Below, one piece after another: positions 38,448 to 48,155 of a stretch of DNA of 64,000 nt. The notes below the pieces were generated by a model, which worked only from the letters and a program-made list of their open reading frames with translations, made no database searches and was not told where the DNA came from. How positions within the stretch are numbered: position 1 is the first letter of the stretch; the number at the start of each line of letters is the position of its first letter. Where the stretch lies: NCBI GenBank assembly GCA_943788615.1, contig CALSQY010000002.1, positions 124,001 to 188,000 of the forward strand, given 5' to 3'. Both the position numbers and the translations under genes were made by a program. This DNA is from UBA4465 sp002292365 (lineage in GTDB: Bacteria > Bacteroidota > Bacteroidia > Cytophagales > Cyclobacteriaceae).

Positions 38448-39221
38448 ATGAAAATATCATTTACAAAATATCAAGGGACGGGTAACGATTTTGTGCTTAT
38501 TGATAATCGTACGGAATTTTTCCCAAAGGGAAACGTTGATCTGATACAGAGGTTGACAAAAAATAAGTTCGGTATAGGTGCGGATGGGCTTATTTTAGTT
38601 GAAAATCACTCCAGCCTTGATTTCGAAATGGTTTATTTTAATGCGGATGGTAGTCAAAGCCTGTGTGGAAATGGTAGTAGATGTGCGGTTCAGTTCGCAA
38701 AAGATTTAGGCATCATACAGAATCAAACAACCTTCAGTACCTACGATGGCGTACATGATGCTTTTTTTCTAGAGGGATTGATTCATTTTAGTTTACAAGA
38801 CCTCAATGAAATTTTATCAGGAGGGAATTATTTTTTCATTAATAATGGGTCTCCTCATTACGTTACTTTCGTAGCTGATGTGGATAAAATAGATGTTGGG
38901 CATATTGGAGCCGAGGTGAGGTACTCAAAAGCATTTGCCCCCGCAGGGACTAATGTAAATTTTGTAGAAATTGATCACCCATTATTGAAAGTGAGAACTT
39001 ATGAAAGGGGTGTAGAGGCTGAAACGCTTTCTTGCGGAACCGGTGTAACAGCTTCAGCCATAGTAGCCGCATCCGCCTTCGAAATGGAGAGTCCGATTAG
39101 CATTGAGACTCAAGGTGGGCAACTCTTTGTCAGCTTTGTCAGAGTGGGATCTAAAAGTTTTAGTGATATTTATTTAGCAGGTACGGCAATAAAAGTTTTT
39201 GAGGGGAGTATTGATGTTTAA
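38448..39221 (+). CDS. dapF: Diaminopimelate epimerase
   Basis: A 257-residue epimerase. It starts at M-K-I-S-F-T-K-Y, followed by QGTGNDFVLID. The two catalytic cysteines are in NADGSQSLCGNGSR and ETLSCGTGVTA. It converts LL- to meso-diaminopimelate for lysine and peptidoglycan synthesis. The longest frame starts 17 codons earlier at 38397, but those codons lie in the rplS terminator hairpin and do not fit the family. Confidence 0.93.
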   Translation: MKISFTKYQGTGNDFVLIDNRTEFFPKGNVDLIQRLTKNKFGIGADGLILVENHSSLDFEMVYFNADGSQSLCGNGSRCAVQFAKDLGIIQNQTTFSTYDGVHDAFFLEGLIHFSLQDLNEILSGGNYFFINNGSPHYVTFVADVDKIDVGHIGAEVRYSKAFAPAGTNVNFVEIDHPLLKVRTYERGVEAETLSCGTGVTASAIVAASAFEMESPISIETQGGQLFVSFVRVGSKSFSDIYLAGTAIKVFEGSIDV

Positions 39222-39284
39222 TTTGATAGTAGGATCACTTAAAAACATTAACTTTGATCTTGTTTTGCAATTATTATAAAGAAT

Positions 39285-42200
39285 ATGTTTGACTGGATTA
39301 CAAAAGGGGTTGGCAAAGTTTTTGGGACCAAGGCAGATCGTGACTTAAAGTTATTATTGCCTTATGTGGGCCTCATTAATAAAGAATTTTTAAAATTAGC
39401 GAAAATTTCTGATGACCAATTGAGAGGAAGGACTCAGGAATTAAAAACCATAATTGAAGATCGTTTACAAGTCACCGATGCTGAGCTCGAGGATTTACAT
39501 GAAAAAGTAAATAACAATCCAGATTTAGACCTCAATCAAAAAGAGGATATTTTCAAAAAAATAGATGCTTTAGAATTAGAGCGAAACCAACAATTAGAGT
39601 TTATTTTAGAGGACATCCTTCCACAGGCTTTCGCTGTGGTAAAAGAAACTGCACGAAGGTTTTCCGAGCAGGGGCAACTTACGGTTTCAAAGACCGATCA
39701 TGATGTTGAGCTCTCCAAAATGAAGGCCAACATAGAAATTAAGGGAGATCAAGCGATTTGGCATAACAAATGGCTGGCCGCTGGTACAGATATTGAATGG
39801 AATATGATCCATTACGACGTTCAATTAGTTGGGGGAGTGGTTCTTCATCAAGGAAAAATATCTGAAATGACAACAGGTGAAGGTAAAACGCTAGTTGCAA
39901 CTTTGCCGGCCTTTCTTAATGCGCTTGCAAATCGTGGGGTTCACATCGTAACTGTTAATGACTATTTGGCCAAAAGAGATTCCGAATGGAATGCCCCTTT
40001 ATTCGAATTTCATGGTTTGAAGGTCGATTGCATAGATAAATATGGACCTAATTCTGTAGAACGTCGGGCGGCTTATCAAAAAGATATTGTATACGGGACT
40101 AATAATGAGTTTGGATTTGATTATTTACGAGACAATATGGCAAGGTCAACCGAAGAACTGGTGCAGGGGAAACATCATTTTGCGATGGTTGATGAGGTTG
40201 ATTCCGTACTTATAGACGATGCAAGAACTCCTTTGATTATTTCAGGACCCATACCCAAAGGAGGCGAACATGAGTTTTATGAATTGAGACCGAGATTACA
40301 GAAACTGGTTGACGCCCAACGAAAATTAACTTCAGATTATCTCAATGAGGCGAAGAAACTTATAAAGGAAAACAACGAAAAAGAAGCAGGATTGTCTTTA
40401 TTTAGGTCTTTTAGAGGACTGCCCAAATACAAACCTTTGATTAAGTTTTTAAGTGAGCCTGGCATGCGCCAAGTTTTGCAAAAAACTGAAAATATTTATT
40501 TGCAGGACAATCAGAAAATGATGCCTGAGGCAGACGAAACCTTATTTTTCACTATTGATGAAAAGCACAATTCAATAAATTTAACTGAAAAAGGAATTGA
40601 TCTTATTACCCAAGATGGTGAAGATAAGACTTTCTTTATTCTACCCGATATTGCCATTGAGATCAATAAGTTAGAGCAGGATACTACAATAGATGAAAAT
40701 GAGAAGTTGAAAGCTAAGGACACCATTATTCAAGATTACAACATTAAGTCTCAACGGATTCACTCAGTCAACCAACTTTTAAGGGCTTATTGTCTTTATG
40801 AGAAGGATACAGAATACATCGTTGTGGATTCAAAAGTTAAAATTGTCGATGAGCAGACCGGTCGAGTGATGGAAGGACGAAGGTATGCCGATGGGTTACA
40901 TCAAGCCATAGAAGCCAAGGAAAATGTTAAAGTAGAAGATGCTACTCAGACCTATGCGACTATTACGTTGCAAAATTATTTTAGAATGTACCATAAACTC
41001 GCTGGAATGACGGGTACCGCAGAGACAGAGGCGGGGGAATTTTGGGATATTTATAAATTGGATGTTGTCGTATGCCCTACCAATAGACCCATTGTTCGCA
41101 AGGACATGGAAGATAAGGTATATAAAACCATCCGTGAAAAGTTTAATGCAGTGGTTGAGGAGGTTACCGAGCTTATTGAGATAGGGAGGCCAGTATTGGT
41201 AGGTACCACTTCAGTTGAAATATCTGAGTTGCTCAGTAGGATGCTAAAGTTGAAAAATATCAAGCATCAAGTATTGAATGCTAAGCAACATGCTAAGGAA
41301 GCAGACGTTGTTGGAGAAGCTGGAAAACCAGGAACGGTAACCATAGCGACCAATATGGCGGGTCGGGGGACAGATATAAAACTAACTTCAGAGTCAAAGG
41401 TAGCAGGGGGGTTGGCTATTATTGGAACCGAGCGGCATGAATCTAGACGCGTGGATCGTCAGTTGAGGGGACGATCAGGAAGGCAAGGAGATGTGGGGTC
41501 TTCACAATTTTTTGTATCACTTGAAGATAATTTGATGCGGCTTTTTGGCTCCGATCGCATGGCAAAAATCATGGATCGATTAGGTCTTAAAGAAGGTGAG
41601 GTAATTCAGCACAGTATGATTACTAAATCTATCGAAAGGGCACAAAAGAAAGTCGAGGAAAATAATTTTGCGACAAGAAAGAGATTACTTGAATACGATG
41701 ATGTCATGAATTCGCAGAGAGAGGTCATCTATAAACGTCGAAAAAACGCATTGTATGGTGAGCGATTGCAATTCGACATTATGAATATGCTCTATGACAT
41801 TTGTGAGGACATGACTCATATTAATAGAGAAGTGATTGATCCAGACGAACTGAGACTTCAAGCGATCAGTAATTTGGGAATAGATTTTCAAATGAGCGCT
41901 GACAAATTACAGAAAATATCAGAATCTGCATTGGCAGAAAAGTTATATGATCAGGCGTATGCAGCCTATTTGTCTAAAAATAAAGTAATTGTAGACAAAA
42001 CCCTTCCCTTGCTCAAGCAATTGTTGAAAAATAGAGGGGCAGTCGTTCAAAATATTATGGTCCCTTTTACGGATGGGATCAAACAAATTGGTGTGAGTGT
42101 CAATTTACAAGAATCAGTCAATTCAAATGGTTTAGTCGTCGTTTCAGAAATGGAAAAAATCATTACTGTAGCGATTATTGATCAAATTTGGAAAGAGCAT

Positions 42201-42632
42201 TTAAGAGATATGGATGACTTAAAACAGTCGGTCCAAAATGCTGTTTATGAGCAAAAAGACCCACTTCTCATTTATAAATTCGAAGGCTTTGAAATGTTCA
42301 AACTTTTTATTGGTAAGGTGAATCAAGAAACGATGTCATTATTGATAAAATCAGAAATTCCAATTCAAAATGAGTATGAAGTCAAGGAGGCGAATCAATC
42401 TAAATCGGCTCAGAAATACAAAGAATCAAAAGCAGAGACCAAATCAGCATTGGCTTATCAAGAATCTAATAGGAAACCAGTGGAGAAGACGGCACCGATA
42501 AAGACACAGAAAATAGCGAGTAGAAATGCTAGAGTATCCGTTAAGTATACAGATGGAATGGTCAAAAGGGACATAAAATATAAGTTGGTGGAAGATGATT
42601 TGAAATCAAATAAATGCGTTTTTGTAGACTGA
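39285..42632 (+). CDS. secA: Preprotein translocase ATPase SecA
   Basis: A 1115-residue SecA: MTTGEGKTLVA (Walker A region), VDEVDSVLIDDARTPLIISG, TNMAGRGTDIKL and RQLRGRSGRQGD. It has the longer insert (about 320-450) usual in Bacteroidota. It drives Sec-dependent export with SecYEG. The C-terminus ends in K-C-V-F-V-D and lacks the cysteine-rich zinc motif (CxCxxxxxxxxCH/C) of E. coli SecA. The next gene overlaps its last 19 bases. Confidence 0.96.
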   Translation: MFDWITKGVGKVFGTKADRDLKLLLPYVGLINKEFLKLAKISDDQLRGRTQELKTIIEDRLQVTDAELEDLHEKVNNNPDLDLNQKEDIFKKIDALELERNQQLEFILEDILPQAFAVVKETARRFSEQGQLTVSKTDHDVELSKMKANIEIKGDQAIWHNKWLAAGTDIEWNMIHYDVQLVGGVVLHQGKISEMTTGEGKTLVATLPAFLNALANRGVHIVTVNDYLAKRDSEWNAPLFEFHGLKVDCIDKYGPNSVERRAAYQKDIVYGTNNEFGFDYLRDNMARSTEELVQGKHHFAMVDEVDSVLIDDARTPLIISGPIPKGGEHEFYELRPRLQKLVDAQRKLTSDYLNEAKKLIKENNEKEAGLSLFRSFRGLPKYKPLIKFLSEPGMRQVLQKTENIYLQDNQKMMPEADETLFFTIDEKHNSINLTEKGIDLITQDGEDKTFFILPDIAIEINKLEQDTTIDENEKLKAKDTIIQDYNIKSQRIHSVNQLLRAYCLYEKDTEYIVVDSKVKIVDEQTGRVMEGRRYADGLHQAIEAKENVKVEDATQTYATITLQNYFRMYHKLAGMTGTAETEAGEFWDIYKLDVVVCPTNRPIVRKDMEDKVYKTIREKFNAVVEEVTELIEIGRPVLVGTTSVEISELLSRMLKLKNIKHQVLNAKQHAKEADVVGEAGKPGTVTIATNMAGRGTDIKLTSESKVAGGLAIIGTERHESRRVDRQLRGRSGRQGDVGSSQFFVSLEDNLMRLFGSDRMAKIMDRLGLKEGEVIQHSMITKSIERAQKKVEENNFATRKRLLEYDDVMNSQREVIYKRRKNALYGERLQFDIMNMLYDICEDMTHINREVIDPDELRLQAISNLGIDFQMSADKLQKISESALAEKLYDQAYAAYLSKNKVIVDKTLPLLKQLLKNRGAVVQNIMVPFTDGIKQIGVSVNLQESVNSNGLVVVSEMEKIITVAIIDQIWKEHLRDMDDLKQSVQNAVYEQKDPLLIYKFEGFEMFKLFIGKVNQETMSLLIKSEIPIQNEYEVKEANQSKSAQKYKESKAETKSALAYQESNRKPVEKTAPIKTQKIASRNARVSVKYTDGMVKRDIKYKLVEDDLKSNKCVFVD

Positions 42633-43108
42633 TTTTTTTATTTTCATTACTCGTGTTTGCTTGTAAAGCGAGTAAACCAGTAAATAAGGCCTATAATGAA
42701 GACTTAAGTGTGTATCGGTTGGAGCTGCCTAAGGTAATCGATGTGGTACCATTACCTAAAACCTTCAAAGAGCCCGTGGAATTATATGGGCACATAACCA
42801 AAGAAATTGACAGCATTAGTCATTTAATGGTGGCTCAAAATAAAAAACTCAATCTAAGAGACGGTTTTGTTATCCAAGTCTATTCCAATACCAATCGAGA
42901 TGAAGCCCTCGATATCCATAACTATTGCCAAGATATTTTTCCAGAGTTGTTAATTAATTTAACCTATAATCAGCCTAATTATAGAATAAAAATTGGTGCT
43001 TTTCATGAAAAATTAACCGCTACTAGGTTTTTAAATGATATTAAAAAGACCTTTCCTAAATCTATAGTAATAGCAGAAAAAATCCCAATTATAGGACCAG
43101 ATGAGTGA
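42614..43108 (+). CDS. Small lipoprotein with SPOR-like C-terminal region
   Basis: A 164-residue protein whose signal ends in the lipobox LVFAC, with the lipidated Cys at about residue 17. The C-terminal about 75 residues (G-F-V-I-Q-V-Y-S, then Y-R-I-K-I-G-A-F and a final helix) resemble an SPOR fold, which binds peptidoglycan with denuded glycan strands. It is probably an outer-membrane lipoprotein linked to the cell wall. It overlaps secA by 19 bases and the next gene by 8. Confidence 0.65.
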   Translation: MRFCRLIFLFSLLVFACKASKPVNKAYNEDLSVYRLELPKVIDVVPLPKTFKEPVELYGHITKEIDSISHLMVAQNKKLNLRDGFVIQVYSNTNRDEALDIHNYCQDIFPELLINLTYNQPNYRIKIGAFHEKLTATRFLNDIKKTFPKSIVIAEKIPIIGPDE

Positions 43109-44291
43109 ACTAGTTAAAAGCATTAAATCCATGTCTGAGTCTTTTTTTGAGGAAATTCGGACATGTAGAAGACATTTACATCAGCATCCTGAATTGTCTT
43201 TTGAAGAGTACCATACGGCAGATTTTATTGAGAACAAACTGAGAGAAATAGGGATAGAGAATATTCAAAGAATTGCTAAAACTGGGGTTACTTTTCTACT
43301 TGAGGGATCGAAACTAGGTAAAAACATTGCCTTAAGAGCAGATATAGATGCACTTCCCATTTTAGAAAAAAATGAAATTGATTATAAATCTAAATATGAG
43401 GGTCTCATGCACGCTTGCGGACATGATGTCCATACCTCATGTTTGATAGGGGTGGCAAAGATTCTGTCCCAATTAAAATCTGAATTTAAGGGAAGCGTCA
43501 AATTCATTTTCCAACCGGGTGAGGAGAAAACTCCTGGGGGAGCTTCCTTATTAATCAAAGAAGGGATTCTAAAGAATCCAATTCCCAAAATTATTTTAGG
43601 ACAGCACGTCATGCCTTTTATAGAGGTGGGAAAAGTAGGTTTTCGTTCGGGGAAGTACATGGCAAGTTCTGATGAAATTTACCTGACGATTGAGGGGAAA
43701 GGGGGCCATGCGGCCATGCCCGAAAAACTCGTGGATCCTGTCATTATCACCAGTCATATTTTAATTGCTTTGCAGCAGATTGTGAGTCGTAAGTCTAGTC
43801 CTAAAACACCTTCTGTACTTTCATTTGGAAATATATCAGGTAAAGGAGCCACGAACGTGATCCCTGATTTTGTCGATGTGGCGGGAACCTTCCGAACGTT
43901 TGATGAAAAATGGCGGGCTGAAGCCTTGGTGTTAATTACTCATATGGCAGAGGGGGTCGCAGCGTCTATGGGAGCAAAATGTAAAGTGAGAATTGAGAAG
44001 GGTTATCCCTATCTATTCAATGATCCTGCCTATACTGATAGGAATAGATCAGCTGCTCAAGAATATTTAGGGGCGGAGAATATCGTTGATTTAGATTTAT
44101 GGATGGCCTCTGAGGACTTTTCTTTTTATTCTCAAAATGTCGAGGGGTGCTTTTATAGGTTGGGAACCCGAAATGAAACGAAATCTATCGTCTCCGGTGT
44201 CCATACCCCTCATTTTAATATAGATGAAGATGCCATGAAGATCGGTATGGGCTTAATGAGCTGGTTAACTATTCAAGAGCTTAACCATTAA
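43101..44291 (+). CDS. M20-family amidohydrolase (amidase/carboxypeptidase)
   Basis: A 396-residue hydrolase: RRHLHQHPELSFEE near the N-terminus, HACGHDVHTS with metal ligands, FQPGEEKTPGGA, and a dimerisation domain (about 185-300). Family members cut N-acyl or aminoacyl conjugates such as hippurate or indole-acetyl amino acids. The substrate is not predictable. It starts 8 bases inside the preceding lipoprotein gene. Confidence 0.9.
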   Translation: MSELVKSIKSMSESFFEEIRTCRRHLHQHPELSFEEYHTADFIENKLREIGIENIQRIAKTGVTFLLEGSKLGKNIALRADIDALPILEKNEIDYKSKYEGLMHACGHDVHTSCLIGVAKILSQLKSEFKGSVKFIFQPGEEKTPGGASLLIKEGILKNPIPKIILGQHVMPFIEVGKVGFRSGKYMASSDEIYLTIEGKGGHAAMPEKLVDPVIITSHILIALQQIVSRKSSPKTPSVLSFGNISGKGATNVIPDFVDVAGTFRTFDEKWRAEALVLITHMAEGVAASMGAKCKVRIEKGYPYLFNDPAYTDRNRSAAQEYLGAENIVDLDLWMASEDFSFYSQNVEGCFYRLGTRNETKSIVSGVHTPHFNIDEDAMKIGMGLMSWLTIQELNH

Positions 44292-44371
44292 TGCTCAAGA
44301 GATAGATTTATTTTAGCTGAAAAAAGGTAAAACGTCGCGAAAAACAATTACATTTTCGTAAAATAATTAAA

Positions 44372-44707
44372 GTGAATTCCCTGATAGAAAAAATAATCTC
44401 ATTAATAAAGATCAAAGGTGATCAGGTAAAACTTGAGTTTATATCAAGATTTTCTACCTTTTTGGCAATTTCTATTTTATTTTTAATGCTGGTATTTTTG
44501 TCATTACTGATGCTGATTTTTTTATCTCTGGGGATAGCAGTTATTTTTAATGAGTTTTTAATGAGTGCTTATTGGGGATATCTTATTGCGAGCGCCTTTT
44601 TTTTCTTAATGATCATCATGGTTCTATGGATGGCTAGATCTGGAAAAATTCAAAGTTGGTTGGAGGAAGTGATCATTGAATCTAGTTACAAAAAAAACCA
44701 TGAGTAA
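44372..44707 (+). CDS. Phage-holin-family-like membrane protein
   Basis: A 111-residue protein starting at GTG. Two long hydrophobic helices (about 28-57 and 64-88) are flanked by charged helices. The layout resembles the holin-superfamily protein (Phage_holin_3_6) found in many non-phage genomes, probably an inner-membrane stress or envelope protein, not a lysis protein. The stop overlaps the next ATG. Confidence 0.65.
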   Translation: MNSLIEKIISLIKIKGDQVKLEFISRFSTFLAISILFLMLVFLSLLMLIFLSLGIAVIFNEFLMSAYWGYLIASAFFFLMIIMVLWMARSGKIQSWLEEVIIESSYKKNHE

Positions 44708-45038
44708 GCATTCTAGCAAGTACGAGAATATAAAAGCGCAATTGAAATCAGATGAGGAGTTGTTGCGTTCAAACCTGGTTAAGACATCTCAGAGATTCGA
44801 AAAGAAATGGTATTCGAGACTGTTAGGCATTAGTTTGGTTACAGCTATTATAGGGGTGGGATATTTACTGTTTGGGACCCAAAAAAAGGCTGCGAAGAAA
44901 GTGAAAAATAAAGAAAATTGGTCTTACAGAAGTCGCTCTTTAGGAGGTGTTCTATATGCCTTTATACTGAATCAGATGCCCCTAATTTTCGAAAAAATAT
45001 ATAAGGAGATAAAAGGGACTAATAAAACTAAGGGTTAG
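44700..45038 (+). CDS. Small single-pass membrane protein, unknown function
   Basis: A 112-residue protein starting at the ATG at 44700, which overlaps the preceding stop by 8 bases. A charged N-terminal helix (about 1-38) is followed by one membrane segment (about 42-58) and a basic segment (A-A-K-K-V-K-N-K). I recognise no family. The overlap points to function together with the holin-like protein. Confidence 0.6.
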   Translation: MSKHSSKYENIKAQLKSDEELLRSNLVKTSQRFEKKWYSRLLGISLVTAIIGVGYLLFGTQKKAAKKVKNKENWSYRSRSLGGVLYAFILNQMPLIFEKIYKEIKGTNKTKG

Positions 45039-45087
45039 TTAGGGATGAATCATTAATTCTTTGTTTCTCATTTTCAGCGCAGTGATA

Positions 45088-45632
45088 CTAAACATCATTT
45101 TGAGTTGCTCGCAAAAACAGGCCGTATCTTTTCACCCTAGTTTTTTTAATATCTTGGATCGATTTTTTCATTGTATTCAGTAAGACAACTGCCTTTTCCA
45201 TGCGCTGACTGACTATATAATCCAGTGGATTAATTCCGGTAAGTATTTTGAAATATTGACCCGCATAATCTTCAGAAATACCTACTACTTTTGCCTTAAA
45301 GCTAACGGTAATGAAAAGGTGCCTAGTATTTGATCCATTAGGGCCACGAATAAGATTTTGAAGACCCGAGATCCTCTCACTCATGAAATTTTCTAGGTCT
45401 TTATAAGCCCATCTTTAGCGCCATAAGCAATGTTTATTGGCTTACCTCTCGGAATAAAAAGAATCTCATCTGGACGTATTACATTTAAGTTTTCACCAAA
45501 ATATAATGCACTAGACTTTGCCAGTATAAGCGTGTTATCAACATCATAAAAATCTGTAATGCATAAAGGATATAAAATATTAATATCATAAGAATAGGCA
45601 AATTTAACTGAGAGGGCATTGATGACACCATT
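45088..45632 (-). pseudogene. Remnant of an AraC-family transcriptional regulator
   Basis: Two fragments in different minus-strand frames. Codons at 45632-45393 encode a cupin-like N-terminal sensor region (Y-S-Y-D-I-N-I-L-Y-P and P-D-E-I-L-F-I-P-R-G) that begins right after a stop and ends in TAG. The frame from 45384 to 45088 encodes one AraC DNA-binding half: VVGISEDYAGQYFKILTG, then a second helix with RMEKAVVLL. The middle of the protein and one helix-turn-helix are missing. It is a decayed regulator, inactive as read. Confidence 0.7.
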
Positions 45633-45771
45633 TTATTATTCCATGAATGCAGTAAATAGTAAAATGATTTTTTTGATAGCTGGATCTTATTAGTATGTGT
45701 TTATCAGCGAAACTCAAATAAATAAAAACTTTATTTGAAATAAAATAAATCTGTACAAGGGTAAAATATAA

Positions 45772-46914
45772 TTATTTCAAGAGATTACGCGCAATAATTA
45801 TTTTTTGAATTTCCGAGGTGCCCTCATAGATTTGTGTGATTTTGGCATCTCGCATCAAACGTTCAACATGGAATTCTTTCACATAGCCATAACCTCCATG
45901 AATTTGCACGGCATCAGTGGAAACTGACAAGGCAACCTCAGAGGCATACAGTTTAGCCATTGCAGATGCTTGGGCGTAGTTTTCATTGGCATCTTTAAGT
46001 TGCGCCGCTTTCAAAGTAATAAGCTGAGCCGTCTCCACCTTTGTTGCCATTTCGGCTAATTTAAATTGGATACCTTGATGTTCACTTATTTTTTTATTGA
46101 AAGAAGACCTTTCTTTCGTATAAGCAATGGCACGTTCAAGGGCACCACTCGCAATACCGACGGCTTGAGCGGAAATGCCTAAACGACCGCCATCTAGGGT
46201 TTTCATAGCAAAAGTAAATCCAAATCCTTCATCTCCTATTCTATTTTCTTTGGGAACCCTTACATCTTGAAACATTAAAGAATGCGTATCAGAACTACGA
46301 ATACCCATCTTGTCTTCTTTTTTACCCACCACAAAGCCAGGCATTCCTTTCTCTAAAATGAAAGCATTAATGCCTTTATGTTTTTTGGAAGGATCACTTT
46401 GAGCCATTACCAAATAATAGGTAGCTGATTGTCCATTTGAGATCCAATTTTTGGTACCATTCAAAAGATAATAATCACCACAATCGACCGCTGACGTTTT
46501 TTGGGCAGTAGCATCTGAGCCGGCCTCGGGTTCGGAAAGGCAAAAGGCTCCAATGGCCGTTCCTTTGGCCAAAGGAATTAGGTATTTTTCTTTTTGTATT
46601 CCAGTACCGAAGTGCTCAAGTCCCCAGCAAACTAAAGAATTGCAGACCGACATGATTGTCCCCACTGAGGCCTCAACTTTACAGATTTCTTGTATGGCTA
46701 AAACATAGGAGACTGCATCTAGACCGCAACCGCCATACTTGGGATGTACCATCATACCAAGGAAACCTAATTGGCCCAATTTTGCTATTTGATCAGTTGG
46801 AAAAATTTGTTGATTGTCTCTATCAATTACTCCTGGGAGTAATTCTTTTTCAGCGAAATCTTTGGCTGCTGCTTGTACATTTTTCTGTTCTTCAGTGAAC
46901 ATAATTTGATTCAT
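45772..46914 (-). CDS. Acyl-CoA dehydrogenase
   Basis: A 380-residue flavoenzyme: C-L-S-E-P-E-A-G-S-D-A substrate/FAD motif, W-I-S-N-G, GGYGYVKEFHVERLMRD and the C-terminal Y-E-G-T-S-E-I-Q with the catalytic Glu of short-chain acyl-CoA dehydrogenases. It oxidises acyl-CoA to enoyl-CoA with electron transfer to ETF. A start at 46902 (M-F-T-E-E-Q) is also possible. A perfect 16-bp palindrome lies 23 bases upstream, probably an operator. Confidence 0.93.
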   Translation of the reverse strand: MNQIMFTEEQKNVQAAAKDFAEKELLPGVIDRDNQQIFPTDQIAKLGQLGFLGMMVHPKYGGCGLDAVSYVLAIQEICKVEASVGTIMSVCNSLVCWGLEHFGTGIQKEKYLIPLAKGTAIGAFCLSEPEAGSDATAQKTSAVDCGDYYLLNGTKNWISNGQSATYYLVMAQSDPSKKHKGINAFILEKGMPGFVVGKKEDKMGIRSSDTHSLMFQDVRVPKENRIGDEGFGFTFAMKTLDGGRLGISAQAVGIASGALERAIAYTKERSSFNKKISEHQGIQFKLAEMATKVETAQLITLKAAQLKDANENYAQASAMAKLYASEVALSVSTDAVQIHGGYGYVKEFHVERLMRDAKITQIYEGTSEIQKIIIARNLLK

Positions 46915-46936
46915 CTATAAAAAGTAAGTCTTTTTC

Positions 46937-46952
46937 ATTATGCATGCATAAT
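46937..46952. promoter_or_regulatory. 16-bp perfect palindrome upstream of the acyl-CoA dehydrogenase gene
   Basis: ATTATGCATGCATAAT is its own reverse complement. It sits between the metallopeptidase stop (46983) and the dehydrogenase start (46914, both minus strand). Size and position suit a dimeric TetR- or GntR-type regulator of fatty acid genes, but no such gene is adjacent. Confidence 0.5.
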
Positions 46953-46982
46953 AAATTCAGGGTAAGTTTTGTTAAACGTATT

Positions 46983-47678
46983 TTAATCACGACTCCCACC
47001 GAGGTAAATCATTATCCAATAAAATAAGGTCGCCAATGAACTCAGTGCAGCAATCAAATAGGTTTGCGCAGCAGTGTCCAGGGCATCTTTTGCCATCGCA
47101 TGTTCTGATTTAGTGACTATATTTCGACTCTGGATCCATGCCAAAGCTCTTTTACTGGCATCGTATTCGACAGGAAGGGTCAAAAATGCAAATAAGGTGA
47201 AAATGGTATAACAGGCAATGATGATCAGAATACTGGATTCCATAGAGAATAGATTATTCATGAACATGCTCCCAAAAAACATGGTCAAAAAGATAAAATT
47301 AATTACCTTGGCACTGATGTTTTGAACAGGAACCATTACAGATCTCAAGGTGAGATATTTGTAAGCTGTAAGGTGCTGGACAGCATGCCCACACTCGTGC
47401 GCAGCCACAGCCGCTGCTGCTGCTGACCTCCCATGAAAGACATCAGCACTCAAATTCACTGTTTTCTGTTCAGGGTTGTAGTGGTCGGTCAGTTGCCCTT
47501 CCACGGAGATTACATGTACATCTACTATTCCGTTATCTCTTAGCATTAATTGTGCAATTTCATGGCCTGATAGATTACTTGATAAGGTGGTTTGACTGTA
47601 TTTTTTAAATTTATTCTTGAGTCGTTTACTGACTACCCAGCTGGCAATCATAAAACCTATAATTATTATAAAAAGCAT
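46983..47678 (-). CDS. Neutral zinc metallopeptidase, membrane-bound (YugP-like)
   Basis: A 231-residue protein with an N-terminal membrane helix, the zinc motif HECGH at 94-98 in AAHECGHAVQH, and three more membrane helices (about 120-160 and 200-225). It matches the YugP/DUF zinc metallopeptidase group, whose substrates are unknown. It begins 3 bases after rfaE2 ends. Confidence 0.87.
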   Translation of the reverse strand: MLFIIIIGFMIASWVVSKRLKNKFKKYSQTTLSSNLSGHEIAQLMLRDNGIVDVHVISVEGQLTDHYNPEQKTVNLSADVFHGRSAAAAAVAAHECGHAVQHLTAYKYLTLRSVMVPVQNISAKVINFIFLTMFFGSMFMNNLFSMESSILIIIACYTIFTLFAFLTLPVEYDASKRALAWIQSRNIVTKSEHAMAKDALDTAAQTYLIAALSSLATLFYWIMIYLGGSRD

Positions 47679-47681
47679 CTG

Positions 47682-48155
47682 TTATTTTTTAAGTTGATCA
47701 ATCAATTTAGTAGTCGAATATCCGTTTGTGAATTCAATGACTGCGACGGTTCCCCCAGCAGCTAAAACACTTTTGGCACCAACGATATTCTCTCTGGTAT
47801 AATCTCCACCTTTCACTAAAACATCTGGTCGTAGGGTATTGATGAGCATCAAAGGGGTATCCTCATTAAATTCAATGACCAAATCAACGAATTCAATGGC
47901 AGCCAACATTCTAGATCGTGCCATTAAATGATTAATGGGTCTTTGATTCCCCTTCAATTTTCTGGCTGAATTATCTGAATTTAATCCGATGATTAGTTTG
48001 TCCCCTTTTAGCTTAGCTTTCTCCAAATAATCAATATGACCTAAATGTAATATATCAAAACAACCGTTGGTGAAAACCACACATTGTTGGTTTTTTTTCC
48101 AAGTGTCGACAGCATTTTTGGCCTGTCTGAGATTCATGATTTTATTTGAGGTCAT
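47682..48155 (-). CDS. rfaE2: D-glycero-beta-D-manno-heptose 1-phosphate adenylyltransferase
   Basis: A 157-residue nucleotidyltransferase with VFTNGCFDILHLGHIDYL (HxGH motif). It activates heptose-1-phosphate to ADP-heptose for lipopolysaccharide core; the kinase partner (RfaE1) is separate and not in the window. Three Met codons compete for the start. The one at 48155 (M-T-S-N-K-I-M-N) fits homologues and overlaps the flippase-like stop by 14 bases. Confidence 0.88.
   Translation of the reverse strand: MTSNKIMNLRQAKNAVDTWKKNQQCVVFTNGCFDILHLGHIDYLEKAKLKGDKLIIGLNSDNSARKLKGNQRPINHLMARSRMLAAIEFVDLVIEFNEDTPLMLINTLRPDVLVKGGDYTRENIVGAKSVLAAGGTVAVIEFTNGYSTTKLIDQLKK

Noticed and set aside
45715..45737. 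CAAATAAA/TTTATTTG hairpin as terminator of the acyl-CoA dehydrogenase gene
   Set aside because: Stem is all but pure A/T and no T-run follows in the minus-strand direction.
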